From Anseranas semipalmata (lineage: Eukaryota > Chordata > Aves > Anseriformes > Anseranatidae), in the NCBI GenBank assembly GCA_013399115.1, contig VXAA01003158.1, positions 441,370-505,369 on the forward strand: DNA of 64,000 nt. Reading direction: 5' to 3'. Under the pieces are notes generated by a model that saw only the letters and a list, made by a program, of their open reading frames with translations, ran no database searches and was not told the origin of the DNA. A program made the position numbers and the translations under genes. This document shows, one piece after another, positions 28,001-40,000 of the stretch; the stretch's first letter is position 1; every line of letters starts with the position of its first letter.

Positions 28001-31000
28001 GCAGCAGTTACCGGTGAGAACTGCAAAGCAGCATCGGTTATTTACTTATCTTTTTCCCCAAAGAAGAGCCAATAAAGGCCTGTTTGAAAAGGGAGGATGA
28101 AAAAATCTCGCTGATGTGCGCAGCAGGCAGGTGGGAATAGGCTGCTGATCAGAGACTGTTCAGGCTTGTGTTTGCTAAAGTCCAGTGCAAGAAAGAGGCA
28201 TAGATTTGAGCTAAAAGAAGGGTCAAAAGGCTCTTACATAGATTTTATGTCAGGTAGGCAATTTACAGAATAAGCTACCCAGGTGCCAAATTGGCCAGAG
28301 CACAGGTAGCTGTGCTGTTTTTAAAAAACACTGAGTCCTCAGTGCGGCTGGTGCCAAGGAGAGGGGCAGGAGAAGCACAACCTCTGCCTGTTGGCTGAGG
28401 CCAGAGCTCCCAGAGCCTCAGGACCTTTGTGCTGGTGCTGAGCAAGCCCAGGCCAACCGACAGGTCTTTCTTCTTTTCTTTTTCTTGTTTTAAAGTCCCT
28501 TTCAGCCCCTTGTTTCTCCAGCTCCCAGCCGTGAATCGTGCAGTGCGTGTCCTGAGAAGGAGGGCTGATGCATGTGCTTCTGTGTTCGCAGGCAGAGGAG
28601 TTCAGGACGGCCGTGCATGTGCTGCTGGAGTGGCTCTCGGAGGCAGAGCAGTCCCTGCGCTTTCGGGGAGCACTTCCCGACGATGCCGAGGCATTGCAGT
28701 CCCTTATCGACGTTCACAAGGTGACAGGGAGCTCTGGAATGCAGCATAGAGCTGCCCTCTGGGTCAAGGGCAGGCACCAGGAGCAAGGGGCAGCTCTTTG
28801 CCTTCCCTTTTAGAGCAACCTGAGCAAAATTTGTGGGCAAGAATACAAAATAATCTGTTTGGGTCTTGTTTAAGTTCCTGTGTTTCGAGGGGTGAAGGGA
28901 AGTTAAATTGGCTTTACAAGAAAAAAAAAAAAAGACACCAGCTGGATAGGAAAAGAATATGGGCTGATAATTTCGGTGAGAAGTGTTCCCATGTACAGCT
29001 CGTAGGTGGGTGTAGGGTGGGGGCTGCGCAGGGGGGGCTGGCAGGGTCTGGGTGGCCCCTGCCGTGTGCCAGCCCTTCTCACCCAGCACATGCATGCCCC
29101 CCTTCCAGGAGTTCATGAAAAAAGTGGAGGAGAAGAGGGTGGACGTGAACGCAGCAGTGGGGATGGGAGAGGTCATCTTGGCCGCCTGCCACCCTGACTG
29201 CATCACCACCATCAAGCACTGGATCACCATCATCCGGGCCAGGTTCGAGGAGGTGAGTCCCCGTGGCCGTGCCAGGAGGAGCTGCTGTGCAGGGGACACC
29301 AAGCGCGTGGGCTCGTGTCCAGCCGGCGTGGTCAACACTGGGACAGTGTGTCCCTGAGCTGCTGCCCAGCCCCAGAGCATGCCCGCGTTGTTGATTTTCC
29401 TCCCTCTGGTTTCCCAAGCTGGGCTGATGGTCCTCTCTGCATCTCCAACAGGTTCTCACCTGGGCCAAGCAGCACCAGCAGAGGCTGGAGTCTGCGCTTT
29501 CAGAGCTGGTGGCAAATGCAGAGCTTCTGGAAGAGCTCCTGGCCTGGATCCAGTGGGCTGAGACCACCCTGATTCAACGGGATCAGGAGGCAATGCCACA
29601 AAACATTGATCAGGTCAAAGCCCTCATCACTGAACACCAGGTAAGCCTAGTGCTGAAGCAAATTTGCTTTCCTGTGCCGTGGGGAATGCGGCAGGCGCTT
29701 GGGAGAGGGCAGGTGGGGTTTTATTCCTGCCGCGCCATGGGGGAGGCATTGACTTCTCTTTAAGTCCCTATTAAAATAGCATCTTGCACATCCCAAGCTG
29801 TCACTTAGGAGCAAAGCCAGCCCAGGGGATGAACTCAGGCTTTTGCAGATTCAAGTCAGAGCTGTGCAGTAGCCTGACTGCAAGCCCACATCACTCAATG
29901 CACCCATGTTCTCCATGGGCTTGGCATGTCCCCATGAGAATCCAAAGCAACAGTGGCTGGAGGCGAAAAACATCTTGAAACTGCAAAAGTCCCCTCTGTA
30001 TTTTGACAGTCCTTCATGGAGGAGATGACACGGAAACAGCCAGACGTGGACCGGGTCACCAAGACGTACAAGAGGAAAGCTACTGAGCCCCCCCACGGGC
30101 CGTTCATCGACAAGTCCCGTAGCAACAGTACGTTCCCTGTTCGGCAAAACATGTGCTATGGTGGGAGGAAGTGAAATACATAGGAAACTAATTAGCTGTG
30201 ATTATCAATTAACAAGGCATCCTGCACTGACAGCCACCAGGAAGGCAGTTGAAGCTTGTCAGGAGGGGAAAATTCAGGCGGCGATTACCAAAACGCCTCT
30301 GCCGGGGCGTGCTGGGCCTGCCGTTGTCTCGGTTATCTCGGTGGTGCTGGGAAGCGCATGCTGTCACTTCTCTTCGGTTTCTCTCTGCACTTGTTTTGTG
30401 ATTTATTTTTTTTTTAATTTGTTTTCTGTACGTTACTTCTTGAAGCCAGAGTCTGTTGTAAATCCCCTGGTGCGAGGGAGCACTGGGGGCTCGGGGTGCA
30501 GAGCTGTCGCCCCGTCCTCCTGCCTGGGGACATCGCTCCGGCCTGCGCTGCTGTCCAGGGAGCAGCCGACAGGGCTGTAGGAGGCTTTCTGTTTGAAATA
30601 GAAAGTGCATGTCATTGCTGCTCTGTCCTCGACCACTCACACTGACTGAACCCATCAATGCAACCTCAACAATGCATTTTCTCACTTCTTCCAGGAAAAT
30701 CTTTGAGCCAGGCCGCCCCCCCTACTATGCCCATTATCTCGCAGTCGGAAACGAAGAACCCCCGGATTAACCAGCTCTCGGCCCGCTGGCAGCAGGTCTG
30801 GCTGCTGGCCCTGGAGCGGCAGCGGAAGCTCAACGATGCCCTGGACCGGCTGGAGGAGGTAATGGCCACGCTGCCCTGCGCGGGGTGGGGAGCGGTGCCC
30901 GGGGGCTGCGCGTGGCGGCGGCGCGAGAGGTGTTTTAAATTAGTGCCGCCGCTTGAATTGCCTGGGTCTTGCAGGCTGTTCCTGCTGCCTTTCTGAAAGT

Positions 31001-34000
31001 GCCAAAAGAAAAAGAAAAAGAAAAACTCTTCTAAAATGTAATAACTAAAAACTGCCTTCTTTAATTAACTGCACGTTAATGAACTGCTTTGTGCCCCTGC
31101 AGTTGGTATCTGTAGAGGTAATGACAGCCAGGCCTGCTTTATTCCTAGTAATTAGTTTAACTAATTAGTGCTACTGTATATATCTTTTCCAAACATCTAA
31201 TGTAATTTTTGTTTTTATTTATGCTTAACAAAGCAGCTATGCCCAGAAGTGAGTGTTTTTGTTTTTTGTTGCTTTTTCTGTAGGTCAGTTCAGTTTATGC
31301 GTATTAATGTTTTTTCTTTGTTGCTTTTAACTCCAGGAATGTTTTTTAAAAAAAAAAAAAAAAAAGCGTTCAAAATCATTGCGTTACCTTGCTGTGAGCT
31401 CCTTCAGCTGGTGGGGTCGTGGGAGCCCTTTCTGGGGGGGACAAAAGGGGTGTTAGTTTAAGAGGAGGGCGAGAGGCTTGTCCCAGCCTGGTGGCAGAGC
31501 TACGGCGTGGGCATCGCTCCCAGGGCTCGCAGCGCTGGGATGTGCCCCAGCCACTGCCTTTCCTGGGAGACGAGCAAGAAAGCCTTCTGTGCTGCTTAGG
31601 GGGAAAGGGAGAGGGGAGACAAGCACCCAAAATGGTGACAGCAGCGGGTGTTCCTCCCAGCAGAGCCCGGGGAGTCGATAGGCGAGGTCCGGGTGAGGAG
31701 GCATCACTCAGAGGTCTGAGGCGGGGTGTGTGTGCGTCTGTGTGCACGTAGCTAGCTCTGCATATGTGTCCGTACACGGCCATGGGGGATGCTTCATCCC
31801 GTGTCGATGGTGACGTGACGCACGGTCCGCGTGGTGGCTGTCGGCTGCGCTGTGTGTCGTTCTGTTCTGGAAAGTCCGTCCGAGCGGCCCCGTCGTGAGC
31901 GGGGCTCACCCCAATGAGCCTTCCCGGAGGGCGGCGGGGCAGGCGCGGAGCAGTTGGGCACTGGGCGTTAGCGCGGGAGCCTGGGCACGGTCCCCTGCAG
32001 GCTGATGCGGAGGGTGCTGTGGAGCTGGGTGCCTTTCCTCTGGGGATTTCCCACACTGACTCTCACAATTTCCTTCCAGTTGAAGGAGTTCGCAAACTTC
32101 GACTTCGATGTCTGGCGGAAGAAGTACATGCGCTGGATGAACCACAAGAAGTCCCGCGTCATGGACTTCTTCCGGCGCATTGACAAAGACCAAGATGGGA
32201 AGATCACCCGGCAGGAGTTCATTGATGGCATCCTGGCCTCTAGTAAGTCAAGTCCCTGTCTGCCTGAAACGAGCTCAGAAAACAGCCACCTCGCTGTGAC
32301 GAGAGGCTGCTGCTGCTTGAGGACTGGGCTGCAGACCGCGCTCTGACATCACTGGTTCTGAGGGATGAGGTCTGTGCTCCAGTTGCTCATTTCTTCTTCC
32401 TTCCAGAATTCCCCACCACGAAGCTGGAGATGACCGCAGTGGCTGACATCTTTGACCGTGACGGTGACGGCTACATCGATTACTATGAGTTTGTGGCTGC
32501 TCTCCATCCGAACAAGGATGCCTACCGCCCGACCACCGATGCGGACAAAATCGAAGATGAGGTGAAGCACCTGACGGGGCGGGTGCTGTGGTTTGGGGTG
32601 GTTCAGGCTGCAGGCTGTCAGCAGGGGGAAATGAAGAGGAGAGAAGAAAGGTCTGTGTTGGTGCTGAGCCAAAATAATGCATCCATGTATCGCCAGTACC
32701 TACCGTGTGTCTGAAGTAAAGGCTGCTTGGGTCTGTATTTTATCCAAGTAATGCCTTGTACTGGGGAGACTCTAAAATCCTGGTCCCTTACCTCTCTTTT
32801 TTATCGGTGGCAGGTCACCAGGCAAGTGGCCCAGTGCAAATGTGCCAAGAGATTTCAAGTGGAGCAGATTGGCGAGAACAAATACCGGGTAAGGCAGAGG
32901 GGTCCGAACGCCGCCCCAGCAGCACGAGTGCCCCCCAGGGAGGTTACCCGTGGGCTGTCTGCAGCCCCTCGGGGTGCCCAGCCCCAGGGACCCCCGCGGA
33001 CCTCATCCCGCGGCACACCGTGTCCCGCAGCAGTGGCTCGGCTGTGTTTGCCCAGCGCTGTCCCCGGCCTCAGGGTGTGCCCCACGCCGAGAGCATAGAA
33101 GTGGCACTGTTCTGGGGCAGGCGGCCCGCGGCCGCATGAAGTGCTGTATTCACTGCCGGCGGCAGCTGCCCTTGAAGTTTTTCTCGTGGATGAGTGTACC
33201 TTACGCCCGTGTTTTTCTTAGCTCGTTCCTGAAGAAGGAGAATAATTTCCTTAAAGAATCTCTTTGTAACGGACTCGGTGTTTATGTTTCAAATTATTCA
33301 CCGAGGTAAACTTCTGAAGCAAGCTGGCAGCAAACCTGCCTGGTTTCCTACGCGTTGTTTTCAGGACTTGCGTCTCGGCACGGAGGAGCTGAGTCGCAGC
33401 ACTCAGGCGCTGGCTGCACCGAGTCCCGGGCTCGCTTGGTGCGTTGCCGTGGGCTGAGCTGCAGCTTCTGCCTCAGAACCAAATAGCAGAACCCCCCAGA
33501 TTTCTAACTACCCGCAGTTAACAGTTTTCGTGATTGTTGCACTGTTAATCCCATAAAATGTTTTTCTTGTTTTTTCTTTTCCTTCCTCTTGCTCTTGACT
33601 TTCCTTCCCCCCTCCCCAACCCTTATCCCTCCACAACTTCTCTCCTCCATAGTTCTTCCTCGGCAATCAGGTACAGTTTGCCTTGCAATGCTCTCTCTCA
33701 CCTCTTTATAACAACTGTAGCTTGTGTGTCCGTAATGCGCTCTGTCCTTTGTTGCTGTGGGAGGATGTGACCTGTAAAGTGCTGCGTTAGAGAGCTTGTT
33801 ACGCTGCTCCGCAGAGCCTGGTACAGAGAAGTGCGCAAGCTGGGAGTGCCGTCCAAAACAAATTTAAGACTGCATCGTGCAGAAAGAAGGGAAAAGTTCA
33901 ATGGGAAAAATCAGGACTTGACAGAAAGGGAGAGACTTCTTTCTCCTTGGATCCTTTCTTGGCTACCCTGGGGATCTCAATGGCAACCTCCGATGGTGCT

Positions 34001-37000
34001 GAGCCATGGCCCCCTGCAGCAGGCAGCGCTGCTGGGTAGGTTTCTGCCACCCTCGGGGCACGGCCGGCCCAGACAAAATCATGGGGGTAAAACACGCACG
34101 AGGGCTGTACCAGGCTCTGGATGGGCTTGGATCACAATCACCATGGAATGAGAATGCCAGGTCCACTTGTTTAATCCTGTAGGTAACGATAACTAAACCT
34201 TCATCCCTGCTACACCCGCTGAGTAACTCCTAACGGGAGCAAGGCTCACACAAATGCACGTGTCCCATTACTGGCGTCACCGCGCTTAGCGGTGCAATGT
34301 GTCAAAGTGCCAGCTGCTGCGGGGTTCAGAGTTCTTTTTTTAATGGGACGGGAGCAGCACATGTCATTATGATGTGCCCACTGGCCCATCACACAGAAAA
34401 GCTTATTTTTTATGTGGAATGATGGTGCCCTACCAAAAATATGCACAAAAAGAAATAAACTTGGATTTCTGTAGTGAGCAGATCCAAGAGAGCTCTGGCT
34501 TTGTTTTAGACAGTGACTATAGAAAAATTCTCAATGGCGACTGAAAAATAATCTAAATGTGGCAGTGGAAATGAGAATTCACGCATCCCTGGTGCAGAGG
34601 AGCTGTGCTCCTTGGCTGTCTACAGATCCAGCTGCCCTGGAACATTGCTGCCTGGCGGGCTTGCGTCCGCACCACTGACTGAGCTCTGACCGTGGTGCCC
34701 GAAGGACGCTGAGCCCGGTCGGAGGAGAGGCAGCTCCGTCCCAGCGTGGCTGTGGCACCTCTCACAGTGGTGCTGGGGCGAACGGGTTTTGGGAGGACCC
34801 CGAGCTGGGGAGACCCCGCTCCAGCAGCCCCCGGCTGGCCGGGAAACCTGCTCCCTCCTGCCCTTCCACCTGCAGTACCCCGTCTCGATGTGGCTTGCAC
34901 TCTATTTTCATTTTGTCTCTTGTTTTTTGTATTCCTATCCACCCAGGGAAAATGTTACTGCTTTTTTTCTTTTTTTAATCATTCTGAAGGTGGTCTCACT
35001 TCCTAAGAGTGGTTCCCCCATCTCCTTGTTGGAGCAGGGGCTTTGTAGACCTGGGTGTAGAGCGGCTGCATCCCCCCGGTGCAGAAGGCGACCAGGAGCC
35101 TGGGCTTGGCTGTCCGGGAGGTTCAGGGAGCTTTGGGAAACAGATACGTGCTTCTGATTCAGGGTGCACTTGTTTGAAATTGCAGGTGTTTAAAATCACT
35201 AATGAACATTGCAATCACTAATCAACATTTCTGCGGGATTCCTGCCTGGATTCCCATCACTGCACTCACTGAAACATCCTCACAGGGTGATCTCCGCAGC
35301 GGGAGCTTTCTGGCTGGTGGGGTCAAGTCTGAGGCTCAGTGACATCCCTGGACTTCAGACTTGATACGAGGTTTCTCGCTCAGCGGTGACACAGCACTGC
35401 CTGCCTTGCTGTTTCACCGGCCTTCAGTCATCTGTATCAGCTGTCTCTTTTCCAAGTGGACTGCACCAGGAGTGTCAGTGCATTGACAGCCTCCATTCTC
35501 TCATAATAAAAAGAAAACCTACAATTCTGGCTGAGAAAATCCATCCAACAGCCAAATTCGAAATTCTTATTTGCTGCTCTAAAAAATTCTTTTTAGTTTT
35601 AAAGCTAAAGGATTTTGATAGCTGCATCATCTTAATACCATGCAGCAGAAAAACTCCTGTAAATTGGTGTCAGCATGCATTTGTTCCAGAAGAGCATATC
35701 TGGAGAAACCGTATTCAATAGATCATAGATCGTATAAAAGATTCAATAGATTCAATAGATCAATAAAAGCATTTGGGACCACACAGAATTTCCAATAGCT
35801 TAGTGGCAGACGTGGTCCACTCCTTGCTCTGGTGCAGCCTGCGGCGGGAAGGAGCTGTGCTTCCCGTCCCGTGTTCCCATGTCTGAAATCTGTTTCTTGG
35901 CTCTGCAGTTTGGCGATTCCCAGCAGCTGCGGCTGGTCCGTATTCTGCGGAGCACGGTCATGGTTCGCGTTGGCGGAGGATGGATGGCCCTGGATGAATT
36001 TTTAGTGAAGAATGATCCTTGCAGAGGTAAGGCAATTCCTGGTTTTTGGCAACTGGTTGCCTTCTCTCCCAGTCACAGGAATTTGAGAACTTTTCCTCTG
36101 TGACTGTCAGTGGCCAGATGGCACCAGGTACTCCAGTGGAGTAGGTCTGGGTTATCCAAGGAACAGGCAGGAACTGGAGAAAATGGATCCGAAGCAAACC
36201 ACAAAACTTAAAATTGTAAGAACTGGCACTATTTGAGCAAATCAGTTTCAGTTCAGCATTAATGCAGGAAAATCCAAGTGCAAGAAACTCCTAGATGAAC
36301 CAAGCATGAGGAAGACACAGCAGCACATTTAGAAAGGAAAAAGAACCCAGATAATGTGTTTTTAGGGTTGAGAAGTGTCTCCTAGAGGCTGTCTGTGTGC
36401 ACGCTGTGACTTTCCTGCGGGGCACTCTCTGCAGGCACGGAGAACCAGGGTCGCCTCCTTTTTGAAATGCTCAGTCTTGGGGTCTGTGCCGCTCTGGGGC
36501 TGGAGCCGATCCTGTGCTGCACCCAGCCGAGAGCCGTGCCCATGGGATGGGTGCGTGTGCTGGGAGCAACCTCGCAGCTGGCTTCTGACAGCTCGGGCAG
36601 AAAAAGCAGCTTTTGGGTCCCACTTCTTCCCTGTGCATTTTCCTCTGTCTCCATATTGTCTCCTGCTCTTCACTTTCCTAACGCTAACAAATCTATGTGA
36701 TGGTGTGGGAAGCTGCAGTGCTACGCCTGCTCCCTACCAGGTCTGGAGCAGCTGTTGGCCTTAGCTTGGTGCGTGTGGACCATCAGCCTGGGGCTGGCTT
36801 CGTGGGGCTGGGGGCGGTGAGGCGAGGGCTGAGGGACAGCAAGGGGTGGCTGCAACTGCAAGGCACCCTGGGCGGGAGGGAAAAGCACTGGAGAGAAGGA
36901 TTAGCGAGGGTGGTGGCCAGGTGTGAAGTGCATCAAGGTGCAAGAAAGCAGGAATCTGAAATACGCTCCCATCAGAAATGATGATTTCTGCGCTTCATAG

Positions 37001-40000
37001 GCTGAGAAGCTTTGCAGGAGGATCCCCAGCACATTTCGCGGGAGGGGAGGTGGGATGAGCAGAAGTGCTCTGGCAAAGAGGAGAGTAGCCATCTGTGAGA
37101 GGGGGCAGAGATCCTGCTTTCTGCCCCCCTGCTCCAGCAGGACAGGAGCATTAAGCAGTTCTTACTGCAGCACACTGCACGTGTTGGAGAGGTTGGGTCT
37201 GTTCTCCATATGTCCCCATCTCACTGGAGTCTCTGAGATGTTAATTGCTTCAGATATGTCTTCTTCAGGCTGATGCTTAACCATTGCTTGCTTCTGTTAT
37301 CGAATGGCTGTTGCTGAAAGCAGCATGATTTAAAGTGTGTGCCGCGTGCTTGGTGTAACCTTTAGGATTTTACTAGTGCAGCTCTGCTCCTTTGGCCTCC
37401 CCTGTTAATGCTTTGCAGCAGATGTTTTAGAGCGCTGACATCAAGGTTATTTCCATCCCTGGGTTGTTATCTCAGCATGGTGCTTCTGTTCTGCAAATGC
37501 TTCTGTGGCTTTCTGGTCCGTAATGCGTTGACTCTAAAATTGCTCCTGTCTCCCATAAGGCTTGGTGCATGGCCTCGCTGTCTGTTGGGACACCATCGGT
37601 TGGCCAAGGAGCTGAAGTCCACAGACCTTCTGCTTGGTTGCACCTTGCTTGTCAGAGGGAGACCCTCCAGCTCCTTGGGGCATTTGGATGAAAATGTTAA
37701 GGTTGGCCTTTAATGGGTGGTGGTCCCTTCTCTCTCTCACCTATCCCCCAAAATAGGTGAAGAGCTGCCCAGAGCTGTGAGAGAGCAGACTCGTAACCTT
37801 TCAAAGCTGCTCTTGCTATTTTTAAGCCACTTTAAAAATGACACCAACCACTGTTGTAACGTGCTGTGTTTAAAGGCCATCCGTACACATTTTCCCCGAG
37901 ATACTAGAGAATAATAAAGCAGCCAGTAGGAATTTATGAGCCTCAGGCAGCTTTTAATCAGACAGTTTCTCAAAGAGCTAATCCATGGCATGAGGTAGGT
38001 GGGCCTGAGCAGGAGACCTGTGACGCTCTCGCTGCTGGGGCAGGATCAGCAGCAAGGGGGTCCGCTCACCCGCAGAGCGGGGCGTTCAGGGGCGTCACAA
38101 GGCTGTGCGCTGCGACGCCTGCAGCCTCCTGAGCCTCGCTAACGACGTCGGGTCGATGCAAACCTCAGCTCTCCTCTCCTGTATCCCCTTCCAGCGCGAG
38201 GACGGACCAACCTGGAACTTCGAGAGAAATTCATCTTGCCAGAGGGGGCCTCCCAGGGAATGACACCATTCCGGTCGCGGGGCCGAAGATCAAAACCATC
38301 CTCCCGGGCTGCCTCCCCAACTCGGTCCAGTTCCAGTGCCAGCCAGAGCAACCACAGCTGCGCATCCATGCCATCCTCTCCTGCAACCCCAGCCAGCGGA
38401 GCCAAGGTAGGGTTTGTGCGTGAAGCCTTTCTCTTGCCGTTCCTTTAGAAGCCGCTGGCCTCCAAACCCATCCCAGTGAGATGAGATGCTGCAAGAGGTG
38501 CGAGGAGGAGGAAGGTTGGGGCTTGGGGGCTCATCAGTTGCCATCGTCTCTGTTGGAAGACGTTCATGGTGGAGTCTGCAGGAACAGCCCCGCTGGCTGT
38601 GCGGGACGGGCAGGGTGGGACGGCTCAGGACGGGTTTCTGTCTTGTTTCCCTGCACCACGTGCGTGAGCAGAGCTCCTGCAGGCGGGCGATCGCAGCGTG
38701 CCGGGCGCGGGCGGCTCCGGCTCCTCTCCCATGGCCTCCCGGCAGCCATGGGGTCAGGCCAGCGCGCAGGGAGAAGTGACTGCCCGGCCTCTCCTGTCCC
38801 ATCGCATCATTTGCCATGTGTTTTAATTTCATCGTTTGTTGTTGGTTTTTTTTNTCCTGTTTGGTTCTCTCATTTCATTTTAGTGCTGTTCTCCCCTCAT
38901 TCCAGATACTTTTCTGTTTCATTTTTTTTCACTCACTTCCACCTCTCCCCCCTCTCTGGATTTTCCATTCCACAGACTCCACATCACTTCTCTCGATGTT
39001 ATGACAAACCCTGGTTGATAAACAGTAAAGCGGGCACCCCTCTGAGGGGATTCGATTATTCCGACTTCCAGCTCTCGAGCTCCGAGGTAGAGTATGGTCT
39101 TGTAGCCCCGAGGACCTGTCGGCAGGCTGGAGTGCAGCTCACAGAGAAGTCCTGCTTCCTTGCCTGTTTAACGCTTTCCTTTCGGTAGAGCAGCGCTTGT
39201 TAGCACCGCTGACGCGAGGACTGTTAGCGTTTTTCATGGGTTTCTAACTCGGATTAAACAAAGTACCAACCTTAGAATAAAGCACAACACGCAGACTGCT
39301 TGCAATGCACATTTACCTGTTTTCAAACCAAAAGATTAACATTTATCACGTTGTGCTTTTAAAAAAAGAGTATATTTCCAACCTTTAATAGCTTTTAAGC
39401 ATTCAGAAGAGGCTATGATTGGCATTCAAAACTGAAATCCAGCAGCCGAGTTAAGACTTGAAAATCAGCTACAGCGCATGCACAGTAACCACTTTGCCTT
39501 CATTTTTACGAAGCACTCGTGTTTATCACCGCGTTGAACCACGCATGGTGTGTCCGGCAGTAACACAGGCTGGCTGCACTTTGATACTCCAAGGAGGATG
39601 AATTCGGGCTGACGCTTCGATCTGCCGAACATTTCAGCCTCCTCACAGACTTTTCTGACCTTGTGAATAAGAAATACTGGGTAGATTTTAGTGATTCACT
39701 GATGGTAACGGCAAAATAACTTGATCTTGCTTGAAAGTGCTTTCGAACAGGAAAGGCGTTCTTCTAGATCAGCAGAAGGTCAGGAGAACTTTCTGAATTG
39801 CCCTAAACTGCCTGCTTGCTGCTGTAACTTGTTTCTAAACTAGGATCAAGGACGAGAATCGAAATCTCTGATAATGGAAATGGTACCTTCACAATCACGT
39901 GTTAATGGATTTCAATTCCCACTGAGACTGAAGGAGAGCCCGCTGCTTGGCTCCCCTTCTGCTTCCCTCTCCCCCACTGTAGCTCCAGTTTCATGAGATT

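Noticed and set aside
30420..30560. Possible extra MACF1 exon after a T-rich tract
   Set aside because: A tract and an AG are present, but no good donor in matching phase follows. The peptide (Gly, Ser, Cys rich) has no MACF1 character.
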